From contig CAZPOV010000001.1 of NCBI GenBank assembly GCA_964588335.1, positions 62,001-126,000 of the forward strand: 64,000 nt of DNA, given 5' to 3'. Source of the DNA: JAGQZY01 sp964588335. Lineage in GTDB: Bacteria; Bdellovibrionota; Bdellovibrionia; Bdellovibrionales; JAGQZY01. The notes under the pieces were generated by a model. It made no database searches, was not told where the DNA came from, and saw nothing but the letters and a program-made list of their open reading frames with translations. The translations under genes were made by a program, and so were the position numbers. Below, piece after piece: positions 44,568 through 53,581 of the stretch (the first letter of the stretch is position 1; the number at the start of each line of letters is the position of its first letter).

Positions 44568-44948
44568 ATGAAAGTGCTAATTGTCGATGATTCTTCTTTT
44601 GTAATATTGGTATGTCGACAAGCTCTGGAAAAATCAGGCTATGAAGTGGTTGGAGAGGCCTACGACGGTGTCAGTGCTGTTGAAATGGCCGAATCGAGCC
44701 AGCCCGATTTTGTGATCATGGATATTGCCTTACCGAGGAAAAATGGTTTCGAAGCCACCCAAATGATTCAAGAAATTTTACCGAAGGTGAAGGTGCTTGC
44801 GGTTTCAGCAATAGATGAAGACTGGGTGCGAGATAAGGCCATTGAATCAGGATGTTTTGACTTTCTTCCTAAACCTTTTGATACCATAGCCTTAATCAGT
44901 CGTTTGGATGAAATGAAAGATTCGTTGGGAGATTTAAAATATGGGTGA
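44568..44948 (+). CDS. Single-domain response regulator (CheY-like)
   Basis: 126 residues, receiver domain only: acidic pair Asp7-Asp8, phospho-acceptor Asp52 in VIMDIALPRKNG, Ser80 and Lys102 in FLPKPFD. There is no output domain, so it acts through protein contacts. ATG at 44568 has GGGAG upstream; a start at 44523 would lie inside the leader hairpins. It overlaps the next gene by 8 bases, tying phospho-signalling to that small secreted protein. Confidence 0.88.
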   Translation: MKVLIVDDSSFVILVCRQALEKSGYEVVGEAYDGVSAVEMAESSQPDFVIMDIALPRKNGFEATQMIQEILPKVKVLAVSAIDEDWVRDKAIESGCFDFLPKPFDTIALISRLDEMKDSLGDLKYG

Positions 44949-45291
44949 TTTATTCTTTATTCTAAAAATGATGATTTACACATTAATTCTTGTCGTGATT
45001 TTGCAAGTTAAAGTGGGATCGACCACTTTAGAGCAAAAACTGCAAGCGATCACTCACCAGTCAGAATTGGCGGGAGCGGTTCAGGGTGTGGCGCAAGGTG
45101 CGGCCACTTTTATTGGCGTCCAATACAATAAATTGGCAGGAAAAATCAGTTCCAAATACATTGAAAAACACAGCTCAAGCAACCGACCGGGATCACGTCT
45201 TAAAAATAAATTTCAAGAGTTGAAAGAGTCCTTGAATGAAAAATGGGAAGAGGAAAAAGACGAAATTAAAGAGCAAAAAGAAGAGCTTTAG
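44941..45291 (+). CDS. Small membrane/secreted protein, positional candidate for the hit-locus protein Bd0108
   Basis: 116 residues. The hydrophobic N-terminus (about 4-24) is a signal or anchor. It is followed by a Gly/Ala stretch with a tandem QGVA/QGAA, a basic middle, and a highly charged Glu/Lys C-terminal helix (about 80-116). It lies next to the YD-repeat gene at the end of the Tad operon, where B. bacteriovorus carries bd0108. The assignment rests on position and general features, not sequence identity. Its stop codon interleaves with that of the convergent YD-repeat gene. Confidence 0.6.
   Translation: MGDLFFILKMMIYTLILVVILQVKVGSTTLEQKLQAITHQSELAGAVQGVAQGAATFIGVQYNKLAGKISSKYIEKHSSSNRPGSRLKNKFQELKESLNEKWEEEKDEIKEQKEEL
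45085..45104 (+). repeat. Imperfect tandem direct repeat inside the small secreted protein gene
   Basis: GGTGTGGC (45085-45092) and GGTGCGGC (45097-45104) with 12-base period, encoding QGVA-QGAA. Nine of twelve bases match across the repeat unit. Confidence 0.45.
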
Positions 45292-46991
45292 ATTTCAAGC
45301 TCTTCACCGAGCGGCCCCAAGAAAGACACCATTGATAAAAACTTCTCAATAATGGATGTGGCGATATTGCGTTTGCCTTTGGAATCCACCGACGCCACAC
45401 TGCCCTGATCATCGTAGGTGATCTTAACGGACCCAACATTTTTAAGTTCTATTTCCACAGGTTTATCGACACCAACTTTATGCGTAAGGCGGACTTCTTC
45501 GCCGGCGGCGTTGATTAATTTTTCAACCTTACCGGTGGGGTAATATCCTACGCTGATATACGAATTCTTATTTTCAGTGGCTCTTGATAGGAGTCCGAAG
45601 CGGTTATAATCAACGCTTAGACTTCTAGACTTTGAAACTTTTCCTTTTCTATCAAGGTTTTTAATTTCAATTTTGTTGATTTTGTAGGAGCTTCGATCGT
45701 AATCAAACTTCGACTTTGTCCAGTCTGTGACCGAACCACGGCGGCCGCTAATGTTTTGATAGACCACATCCTCACGGGTATTTACAAATCCATTATCATA
45801 GTAAGAAAAGCCTCTGAAAAAGACCCGGTTCTCAGTGATTTTAACGGGTCTCCCAAAATAAGGATGAAAGAAAACGTCTTTGCTGTCATCCCGATATTCC
45901 TCAAGAACCCTTTGCAGGAACTTTCCTTTGGCGTTGACGTAGGGGCGATACCAAAATTCATGTTTTCCAGTGTAGGTCTTTTTCGACCCTTTGCATTTTC
46001 GGCTGAAAGATCCTACATAGTGATTTTTGGGATCTTCTTTGCTGCCAGCAAATTCAAATTCTTCACGACAGCCTTTACGGTTCGTGTAGCTTTTTATCCA
46101 ATCATTGGAAAGGTCGTAGGTCATTCGCATTGTTGTGTTGTCCGGAAAATCCACGCTGGTCATATTGTGGTTGGGATCGTAATTAAACTTGTAGGTCTTC
46201 TTCCACATGTTGGTGACCTCAACCAAATTGTCACCCATAAACTTGTACTGGACTGTTAAACCTTTACCGTTTGAGATCGAGGCCAGACGCCCTTGGCTGT
46301 AGTGAAAAGTCAGGCGTCGCCCTTTTTTATCTTTCAAATAGTGGATGTCCTTGCCTTTATAAAATATCTTAAGTTCTTGTCCGGTGGGTTCCTCGATTTT
46401 TACGAGTTGGCCTTTTTGGTTATAGGTCTCGGTAACCCCGCTAAAAAGACGTCTTTCATAAAAGCGGCCGTCGAAAACAATTTTTTCAAACCCTTTGGCC
46501 TTAGAAAAGAAAGTGTTACCGGGCTTCTTTATTTTTTTATCATCAATTAAGCCGAGTTGTTTGGCGTATTCGAAGCGCATTTTGGTGTTTGATTTTAGCT
46601 GAGTGCGAAGGTTGGCAATGTCAGACGCATTGAGCTTACGAGTTTTATTAAAATCTTCAATGATTTTTGCAATGGTATAGTCTCTATTTTTGGAGTCAAA
46701 GTTGTTGGGATAATAGGTGACGGCAAGACCGCCACCACATTCTGTTAAGTTGATGATGCCATCTGATGTTATAGTCAGGTGTGTTTCAAACTTTGAGCAC
46801 CAGCCAAAACCAAACATACCAATAAAAAGAGAGCGTGAGCTATAAAAACGCTCAATTTTCATTTCGATACCGGCTTCGGGATCGATATAGTCGACCCACT
46901 TCTCATTGTAACTGGCGTTTCGCATGTTCACCATGGAAAAGGCAACAGGAGCTTGAACTAGAATAAATATCAACAACAATAATCGCTTCAT
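45288..46991 (-). CDS. Secreted YD/RHS-repeat protein, Bd0109-like
   Basis: 567 residues. Signal peptide 1-19 (VAFS then MVNM), an RHS N-terminal DUF6531-type region (YIDPEAGIEMKIERFYSSRSLF, MFGFGWCSKFETHL), then degenerate YD repeats (YNQKGQLVKIEEPTGQELKIFY, YSQGRLASISNGKG, YDPNHNMTSVDFPDN). There is no C-terminal toxin or hyper-variable domain. It follows tadB by 4 bases and so is the last gene of the pilus operon. In B. bacteriovorus the YD-repeat protein Bd0109 interacts with Bd0108 and is thought to influence pilus production. Confidence 0.78.
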   Translation of the reverse strand: MKRLLLLIFILVQAPVAFSMVNMRNASYNEKWVDYIDPEAGIEMKIERFYSSRSLFIGMFGFGWCSKFETHLTITSDGIINLTECGGGLAVTYYPNNFDSKNRDYTIAKIIEDFNKTRKLNASDIANLRTQLKSNTKMRFEYAKQLGLIDDKKIKKPGNTFFSKAKGFEKIVFDGRFYERRLFSGVTETYNQKGQLVKIEEPTGQELKIFYKGKDIHYLKDKKGRRLTFHYSQGRLASISNGKGLTVQYKFMGDNLVEVTNMWKKTYKFNYDPNHNMTSVDFPDNTTMRMTYDLSNDWIKSYTNRKGCREEFEFAGSKEDPKNHYVGSFSRKCKGSKKTYTGKHEFWYRPYVNAKGKFLQRVLEEYRDDSKDVFFHPYFGRPVKITENRVFFRGFSYYDNGFVNTREDVVYQNISGRRGSVTDWTKSKFDYDRSSYKINKIEIKNLDRKGKVSKSRSLSVDYNRFGLLSRATENKNSYISVGYYPTGKVEKLINAAGEEVRLTHKVGVDKPVEIELKNVGSVKITYDDQGSVASVDSKGKRNIATSIIEKFLSMVSFLGPLGEELEI

Positions 46992-46995
46992 AAAC

Positions 46996-47892
46996 CTATA
47001 CTTTAATTGTTACAACTTTCTTAATCATAAGACCACCTATTATCTGCAACACCAGGACACACATCAGTGCGATGATTCCCAAAGTCGTGGTAAAAAGTGG
47101 CTTAATGTATCCTGGGTCTAAGGCCCAAAACACAACAAGCAAAATCAGAGGAATACAACTGATGATAATCCCCTGCATAACTCCTTGCGCGGTCAAAGCT
47201 TCAATTTTTTTCTCAACTTTTTGTCTTTCTCGGATCGTAAAAGTGATGGTCTGAAAAGTTTCAGCCATATTACCACCGGTCTCTTTTAATATATTAACGG
47301 ATGTGACAAACATTTGCACATCCGGTCTAGGTATTCGTTCAGCAAGCTCGGTGAGAGCATCTTCAATGGTTTGTCCCAATTGGTTCTGAGATAAGACCAG
47401 TCGGAATTCTTGGCTGATTGGGTTGGGTAGGTTTTTAACCACCCGATCCATGGACTGGGTCACACTCAAGCCGGCCCGAACTCCGTTGGACAAAATTGTC
47501 ATGGCATCAACCATTTGCTCGTTAAACCGAGAGCACCTTTTTTCATAGAGATATTTCACAACATGCTTGGGAAGATTCCATCCTAAAAGTGTAAAGACAC
47601 CACCGATAATAAGGCCGGCGACGATGTTAGGCCAAAATAAAATGAAAAACAATGCGCCAAGACCAAAGCTTCCAACCATCAATGTTTTCGTTAACTTATC
47701 TTTATCCACTTCAACAAACATCAACTCCAGATATTTGACGATTTCGTCTCTTTGTCCCAAGCTTCGGTTGTTGATAAAGGTCAGAACTTTATCAATCCAT
47801 AAAAAACAAATGGTGAAGATGCAGATTCCAACCAGAATCGCCAACATCGGCAATGGGATGGGGAGAGAGAAGTTATCGATGATATCCATCAT
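46996..47892 (-). CDS. tadB: Tad pilus platform protein TadB (type II secretion F domain)
   Basis: 298 residues with N-terminal helices, the T2SF cytoplasmic domain (MVDAMTILSNGVRAGLSVTQSM, LKETGGNMAETFQTI) and two C-terminal helices. It anchors the ATPase to the inner membrane. Usually a TadB/TadC pair exists; only this one is present in the operon. It overlaps the ATPase gene by ATGA. Confidence 0.88.
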   Translation of the reverse strand: MMDIIDNFSLPIPLPMLAILVGICIFTICFLWIDKVLTFINNRSLGQRDEIVKYLELMFVEVDKDKLTKTLMVGSFGLGALFFILFWPNIVAGLIIGGVFTLLGWNLPKHVVKYLYEKRCSRFNEQMVDAMTILSNGVRAGLSVTQSMDRVVKNLPNPISQEFRLVLSQNQLGQTIEDALTELAERIPRPDVQMFVTSVNILKETGGNMAETFQTITFTIRERQKVEKKIEALTAQGVMQGIIISCIPLILLVVFWALDPGYIKPLFTTTLGIIALMCVLVLQIIGGLMIKKVVTIKV

Positions 47893-50099
47893 TCACCTCC
47901 CGTTTTCTTTGGAATCGGACGTCTCAGTCCATTCGGACGTTTCTTCGGTTTCGGTGCTCGCTGAGATTCATCCACTTCGTTAGAGAAAAGATCTTTTGGA
48001 ATATTAATTCCTCTTTCTTTAAGATCTTGCACAAATTTAGGAATAAGACCTTTAGAAAGAAATTTTCCAACGATTTTACGGTTCTTATCGTAACCGGTTT
48101 CTTTAAAGGAGAATACATCTTGTAAAGTGACAGCCTCTCCCTGAATACCTTGAACTTCGGTAATGTTCATAAGCTTTCTGGATCCATCGGAAAGTCTTGA
48201 AATCTGTACGATCAAATCAACCGCTCCTGCAATCTGCTCTCGTATGGCTTTGTTGGGAAGATCGACTTCGTTCATCATACAAAGGTTCTCAAGGCGAGCG
48301 ATGGCCTCACGGGGATTGTTGGCGTGAACCGTGGTCATGGATCCATCGTGACCTGTGTTCATGGCCGCTAACATATCCAAGGCAGCACCATCACGACACT
48401 CACCAACCACAATTCGGTCAGGACGCATACGCAAAGAGTTTTTAACCAAATCTCTTATCTCAATCGCTCCGGTTCCCTCCATGTTAGCGGGGCGAGTTTC
48501 CAGACGAACCACGTGCTCCTGTTTGAGTTGCAATTCGGCTGCGTCCTCAATGGTGATGATTCGTTCATCAACGGGGATAAAAGATGAAAGGCAGTTAAGT
48601 AGAGTTGTTTTACCAGACCCTGTACCACCGGAGATAATCACGTTTTTTCCCTGGCTTACACAGAGCTTAAGGAAGTCCATCATTTGTTTTGTAGCAGAGT
48701 TGTATTGGATGTATTGATCGACGCCAAAATCGTCTTTACGAAATTTACGAATTGTTAAAGCCGGGCCATCTATCGAAAGTGGCTCAATAATAGCATTCAC
48801 ACGCGAACCGTCTTCGAGGCGGGCGTCGACGTAAGGCGTTTTCTCATCAATACGCCGTCCCAAGGGGGTTACGATTCGTTCGATGACGTTTCGAAGCTGT
48901 ACGTTTGAAGTAAAGTGAATTTTACTCAATTGGATTTTACCACTTTTCTCAACAAAGATTTTATCGTAACCATTGACCATAATCTCTGAAACCGATTCGA
49001 GGGCCAGTAGATCCTCTAAGGGGCCTAAACCGAGAGCCTCATCAACCACTTCTTTAATGATTTGTTTGCGGTCTGTATTGGCAAGACCTTTGGATTCTTG
49101 ATCCAAAATTTTACCAATAGAAACTTTCACATCGTTTTGCAGTTTGCGATCCAGTTCTGGGTCTTCTTTTGCTTTGGTGATATCGTCATTCTTTAGGTTT
49201 AAATCTTTGATCAGTCGACGGTGTATCGTCATCTTTAAGTGAGTTCTAGCGTCGACTTTGCGGGTGGCACCAAGAGCAGGTGTGCTCGATCCATCAGAGC
49301 CGCCTTTTTTCAAATTCAAGCTTGGTTTCTGCAGCGTTTTTAATTTTTGCAGGAGGCCACCAGAAAGAGTTCGAACCAGGCTGTGAAAGGCTGATGAGAT
49401 AGGGGCTTGTTTGGCGGCAAGAACAAAGGGAACACCTCTTTTAAGTGCACCCATGGTTGTCAAATCGTCCTGTGGAATTGATCCCAATACCTTTTTTCGT
49501 AAAGATTTTTCGATACTAGGAATCGCCAGCCCGGCTTTACTGTACTTGTTAACAACAGTTTGCACCATCGGTTGTGGAATGGTTGCTGCAGCCAGTTCAT
49601 TATGCAGACGCAGAGTTTGGTTCACAGTTAAAACTTCAGGAGTTGTGATTGTTAAAATTAAGGTCGTTAGTTCAAGAGCTGACATTTGCAGATCTTCCAA
49701 CTGATTGCCCAGATCCAAATAAATAAATTTATAGAAGTTACTAAGAGTCTGAATTTGTTTGATCGCAACAGAGTTGTTGATTGAGAAAACCTCACCGGGG
49801 TTTCTAATGGCAGCAACGTAATGTAAAGGAACCTGTGGGTGAACGTTAAGAACGGCGCTTAAATTTCGAGAGTTGATAGTGCCTGTGAAGTTACAAAGAT
49901 CATTGATTGTCTTAGGCTTCTGAAAGCCTGTTATAAAATTTTGATCACCACAAGTTTTAGCATCCAAATCGATCAGAAGAACAGGTGTTCGTAATTCCAG
50001 ACAGGTCGCCATTGCAAGATTGGCTGTAAAGACACTTTTGCCTACGCCCCCTTTGCCACCAACGACTGAAATTATTGAACAATTTGGATTAACTGCCAC
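47889..50099 (-). CDS. Fused CpaE-CpaF (TadZ-TadA) pilus ATPase
   Basis: 736 residues, two proteins in one chain. Residues 1-250 form a MinD/ParA-like CpaE domain with deviant Walker A GGKGGVGKS (14-22) and LLIDLDAK, and no receiver domain. A linker (about 251-285) leads to a full CpaF secretion ATPase (about 286-700) with Walker A GGTGSGKTT (491-499), Walker B-like IVVGECRDGAA and HANNPREA. CpaE/TadZ places the machine at the pole and CpaF/TadA powers it; fusion fixes them one to one. No stop or frameshift interrupts the junction. Confidence 0.9.
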   Translation of the reverse strand: MAVNPNCSIISVVGGKGGVGKSVFTANLAMATCLELRTPVLLIDLDAKTCGDQNFITGFQKPKTINDLCNFTGTINSRNLSAVLNVHPQVPLHYVAAIRNPGEVFSINNSVAIKQIQTLSNFYKFIYLDLGNQLEDLQMSALELTTLILTITTPEVLTVNQTLRLHNELAAATIPQPMVQTVVNKYSKAGLAIPSIEKSLRKKVLGSIPQDDLTTMGALKRGVPFVLAAKQAPISSAFHSLVRTLSGGLLQKLKTLQKPSLNLKKGGSDGSSTPALGATRKVDARTHLKMTIHRRLIKDLNLKNDDITKAKEDPELDRKLQNDVKVSIGKILDQESKGLANTDRKQIIKEVVDEALGLGPLEDLLALESVSEIMVNGYDKIFVEKSGKIQLSKIHFTSNVQLRNVIERIVTPLGRRIDEKTPYVDARLEDGSRVNAIIEPLSIDGPALTIRKFRKDDFGVDQYIQYNSATKQMMDFLKLCVSQGKNVIISGGTGSGKTTLLNCLSSFIPVDERIITIEDAAELQLKQEHVVRLETRPANMEGTGAIEIRDLVKNSLRMRPDRIVVGECRDGAALDMLAAMNTGHDGSMTTVHANNPREAIARLENLCMMNEVDLPNKAIREQIAGAVDLIVQISRLSDGSRKLMNITEVQGIQGEAVTLQDVFSFKETGYDKNRKIVGKFLSKGLIPKFVQDLKERGINIPKDLFSNEVDESQRAPKPKKRPNGLRRPIPKKTGGE

Positions 50100-50154
50100 T
50101 TAGCCTCCACAAGCTCTTATCGGTAAAACCCTTGAAAAAAATAAGGTTCATACT

Positions 50155-51648
50155 CTATTCACGCAGGCGAAATTTACTTTTAATCCCCTCTGACCCTTGG
50201 CTGGCTGAAGCTTTAATAATGGGCGTAACAAACACCACAAATTGGTTTTTATTACGACGAAAGTCCTTTGCCGCATACAAGTTGAATAAGGCATTAGGAT
50301 CTTGGTCGGGGTTGTATTCGGTACCACTATCAGTAGAAATCAGTCCACCGATAGCCGCGCTTTGACCACTACGAACGTTGACCGTGGTTTTTACATTATT
50401 CTCCGCTGTTTGCGGTCCGGCACCGGTATTTCCGATCAGTGTGCTCATTGAAAAACTCATATCAAGCTGAATGACATCGGAGCGCGGGTTAACAATGGTC
50501 GGAGTAATATTTGATGTTATTCCAACTTTGGCTGAAGCCGGTGTGTTGACGCCGACTTGCCCATTGCTACTGGGTTGTCGAACCACATAAGGGATCAACA
50601 TATTTGACGAAATAATACCAGGACTTCTATTTTTGGTCGTCACCGAAGTGCTTTTTAATATTCGCGCGTATCCATGGGATTTCGCATAGTTGAGCTTAGG
50701 AAGCAATCCTGTGATGACCCCAGAAATTTCAGCAACGATACCGTCGTTATTGTTACGAGTATCCTGAGTGAACGCGACCTCAGTATTATCCTGTAAAGAC
50801 GGTGCCCACTGAAACGAGTTACTGCGTAAATACTTTTTACTCAATTCAACATAGTGGACCACCAACTGAATAATTTTCTCTGGTGGATCAGCCGGTCGAG
50901 CCCGCACAGTGAGAAGATTAAGGACAACAGGGCCTTTAGGTTTTTTGACAACCCCCTGCGCCTCAGCCTGGTTGATAATGGGCGGCGGCATATAGGTTTT
51001 GGCGATAATTTCAGCCTTGGCTCTTTCGTCCTTGTTATTGGCAATTCCTTTCAGGATGAACTTGCCGTTAACGGCCCGAACTTCAATATCGGGATTGTTG
51101 ATATCCCGTTCGATAATTTCAGCAATTTTCTTTTGCGCAATGGGATTAATTTCAACCAAAGACGAAACGGGAGTGCCGCCGTCTTTGTATTGAGCAATAA
51201 CCCCGTAAATTCTATTTAAATCTTGAGCGAGCAAGACCTGACCATCGATTACGACACGATTATTTACAATTTTAACAGTGATGCCTTCAATGTCATGTAG
51301 CAGACCACGCACCTCGCGAACAACTTTCGTGAGTTCTGTTTTTTGAATATCCAGGCGGTATTCAAAAAATTTGCGGCCTTTACGGTCGTGCATGGCAAAG
51401 GTCTTTACACCTTCTCTTAAAGGAATAAAGTCTAATATTTTACGTTCGCGGTCTAATAGGATTTTTACAAAACCCTTATAGTTTCCCGACGGTTCAGCCC
51501 CCGGAGGAAGGTGTGAAAGAACCTCGCGATGTCGAGTGCCGACATAAAGGTTCAAATACTTTTTCCCGACCGGACGGTCCTGGGCCAGGGTGGAAAAACC
51601 CACCAGCAGGACCACTAGAAATGTCCACAGGATATTAAAGCGCTTCAT
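50155..51648 (-). CDS. cpaC: Tad pilus secretin CpaC/RcpA
   Basis: 497 residues. Signal peptide 1-22, an N-terminal pilus-assembly domain (KKYLNLYVGTRHREVL), BON-like segments (GLLHDIEGITVKIVNNRVVIDGQV, NPDIEVRAVNGKFILKGI), and a secretin domain with VRSGQSAAIGGLIS and FVVFVTPIIKAS. It forms the outer-membrane pore. It overlaps cpaB by 14 bases. Confidence 0.9.
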   Translation of the reverse strand: MKRFNILWTFLVVLLVGFSTLAQDRPVGKKYLNLYVGTRHREVLSHLPPGAEPSGNYKGFVKILLDRERKILDFIPLREGVKTFAMHDRKGRKFFEYRLDIQKTELTKVVREVRGLLHDIEGITVKIVNNRVVIDGQVLLAQDLNRIYGVIAQYKDGGTPVSSLVEINPIAQKKIAEIIERDINNPDIEVRAVNGKFILKGIANNKDERAKAEIIAKTYMPPPIINQAEAQGVVKKPKGPVVLNLLTVRARPADPPEKIIQLVVHYVELSKKYLRSNSFQWAPSLQDNTEVAFTQDTRNNNDGIVAEISGVITGLLPKLNYAKSHGYARILKSTSVTTKNRSPGIISSNMLIPYVVRQPSSNGQVGVNTPASAKVGITSNITPTIVNPRSDVIQLDMSFSMSTLIGNTGAGPQTAENNVKTTVNVRSGQSAAIGGLISTDSGTEYNPDQDPNALFNLYAAKDFRRNKNQFVVFVTPIIKASASQGSEGIKSKFRLRE

Positions 51649-52507
51649 AGCGACCTCGTTTTTTCGGCTTTGGAGTCGGCTTCGGAGCCGGCTTTGGCGC
51701 CACCTTTTTCTTTAAAGGTTTTTTGGTTTTAGCAGCCGGTCGACGATTCAACACTCGATTCACATCAGACAGTGGCAATTGGTTCGTCACTCGATCATTA
51801 GGATTTCTTAAAGTAAACGAGATCGGAGCTGCTATTGAGATCAAGTACAGCAAGTCTTGAGCTTCACTGGGAGTGACCTCAACCGTGATTGTTGAGTAAT
51901 TGTTTTCCACGCGAAGATTTCGAATTTCATACTCTTCAGAGTCACCTTGCACGACCTCGATAGGAAGGTTGTCGACAATCTGTTGTCCGGTTGCAAGCAC
52001 TGGAAGGTTTTGTTGAATCGTTCGAATTTTACGAACTTTATCGACTCCTTGACCAATATCGACTCCGGCGACCACATCAACACGATCTCCTGGCTTTATC
52101 AGTTTAGCGACCCCTTGGACTTCGTTAACGGGGATGGTTACAGCTCTTTTGCCGGGAGCAATTTGCATGGAAAGACCCGTACTTTTATCGATCAAGCCTA
52201 GTTTCGTATCAAGAATCTGTTCTCCTTTGCGAATCGGGGCCATGGCGATTTGCCCAACAATATCCACAGGATTTTGTATGGCCGACGGCTGAATAAAGTC
52301 AGAGGGCTTTTCCACCACTTCGAGCTTTGATTCATCAATAATTTCCATTTCAAGAATGTCTTCGCGAGCCACCACCACAGTTTTTGTTTGGCCGAATTTT
52401 CGAGCCATGGTGGCGCGTTTATCCTGGGCCCATCCGTAAAGGAGAACGACTGCAAAAACGGCAGAAGCTATTGAAATCCATAATGTGCGTGTTTCGTTCT
52501 GTTCCAC
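51635..52507 (-). CDS. cpaB: Tad pilus assembly protein CpaB/RcpC
   Basis: 290 residues. N-terminal transmembrane helix, a SAF domain (VVVAREDILEMEIIDESKL), the conserved GKRAVTIPVNEVQGVAKLIKPGDRVDVV motif and a Lys/Pro-rich C-terminal tail. It works with the secretin in the periplasm, possibly binding peptidoglycan. Confidence 0.9.
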   Translation of the reverse strand: MEQNETRTLWISIASAVFAVVLLYGWAQDKRATMARKFGQTKTVVVAREDILEMEIIDESKLEVVEKPSDFIQPSAIQNPVDIVGQIAMAPIRKGEQILDTKLGLIDKSTGLSMQIAPGKRAVTIPVNEVQGVAKLIKPGDRVDVVAGVDIGQGVDKVRKIRTIQQNLPVLATGQQIVDNLPIEVVQGDSEEYEIRNLRVENNYSTITVEVTPSEAQDLLYLISIAAPISFTLRNPNDRVTNQLPLSDVNRVLNRRPAAKTKKPLKKKVAPKPAPKPTPKPKKRGRYEAL

Positions 52508-52511
52508 GTTG

Positions 52512-52994
52512 TCATCCTCCGCAATCGTTGCTTAAACAAATTCCATACATCGTCATAATCCACACCGGATTGACGGATACGGCTTGGTTTCTGTCCCCAG
52601 CAGGAACGCGATCAAAAACATCTCTATTGTGCACGGACTGTTGGCGTCCGCTTTCTTCAATTTCCATTCCCATAATAATGGGACGTTCGGTGGCAACTTG
52701 GCTCGAGCTAAAACCACCAGAATCATTATTGATTCCGTGCAGGCGAGTCATAGTCCCGTAGAAATGAAGAGGAGCTCCTCGATTCGATCGGAAATACATT
52801 AAGTTTGTTCGGTGTCGAAAAGTTTCGAAAACGTAAGTCCTTGAATGAATATTGTGAAGCACACCTGTGTGCACGACTCCAAAAAAACCAAAGGTGTAGT
52901 AGATCATGGACACAAACAGGACGGTTAGCACCGTGGCTTCGATGCTGGCTAGGCCTTTGTTGTTGTTAATGGGGTGTTGCCTCTTGGTTTTCAT
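52512..52994 (-). CDS. TadE/F-like pseudopilin (first of three small ones)
   Basis: 160 residues. Class III leader NNNKG then LASIEATVLTVLFVSMIYYTF with Glu at +5, so processing by the adjacent prepilin peptidase is expected after Gly14. The C-terminal part is Gly/Asn-rich and carries a Cys pair. ATG at 52994 is used; a GTG at 53003 is possible. It is 2 bases after the previous gene. Confidence 0.75.
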   Translation of the reverse strand: MKTKRQHPINNNKGLASIEATVLTVLFVSMIYYTFGFFGVVHTGVLHNIHSRTYVFETFRHRTNLMYFRSNRGAPLHFYGTMTRLHGINNDSGGFSSSQVATERPIIMGMEIEESGRQQSVHNRDVFDRVPAGDRNQAVSVNPVWIMTMYGICLSNDCGG

Positions 52995-52996
52995 CG

Positions 52997-53581
52997 TCAA
53001 CACCCGTTATCCATCAGTACCACAACCTGGTCGACCTGCAGAACGCTAAAGCCCAAGTTGGACATTTGCTGAGCTCGCTCGGCCATAAAGTCGCGACATT
53101 CTTCGAAAGTAGGTTCCCTTGCCAGAAAGGATTGCACATTGGCTTGAAAAGCATTGGCGTCTTCAGCCGTGTTGCCCACCATTGGAATTCGTTTGTATAA
53201 AATAGGTGCGCTAAAGGGGATGCGGGCACCAACAAAATTATCAGACTCATAGGAAGAGTCTGGTCCAAACTCTGAATTAAAATCATTGATTTGTACTTGG
53301 CCAACCTCAAACCACCCGAACTCGACCATTGAGTCAAAAATCGGATTGGAAGCCAGCTCATTAAATTTCAGTTCGCCTCTTTCAATTTGCTTTTGTTCGT
53401 TTTGATGGGCCAAAGAGTAGTTGCGGGCCGATGCAAAAGACATATACTGCACAACCTCAACCACTGATAGGGTCATACCAAAACTAAAAATAACCGCCGA
53501 TAAGGAAAAAATCAGCAGCGATGCGAACACAAAATCAATGGTCAGAAGACCTTTTTCATTGTTTAAAGTTTGTTTTATCAT
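52997..53581 (-). CDS. TadE/F-like pseudopilin
   Basis: 194 residues. Leader LNNEKG then LLTIDFVFASLLIFSLSAVIF with Asp at +5 in place of Glu. The periplasmic part carries two Cys. ATG at 53581 has AAGGAG upstream. It overlaps the preceding small gene by ATGA. Confidence 0.75.
   Translation of the reverse strand: MIKQTLNNEKGLLTIDFVFASLLIFSLSAVIFSFGMTLSVVEVVQYMSFASARNYSLAHQNEQKQIERGELKFNELASNPIFDSMVEFGWFEVGQVQINDFNSEFGPDSSYESDNFVGARIPFSAPILYKRIPMVGNTAEDANAFQANVQSFLAREPTFEECRDFMAERAQQMSNLGFSVLQVDQVVVLMDNGC

Noticed and set aside
45288..46991. RHS polymorphic toxin
   Set aside because: The protein ends within degenerate YD repeats, with no conserved core-to-toxin junction, no variable toxin tail and no immunity gene.
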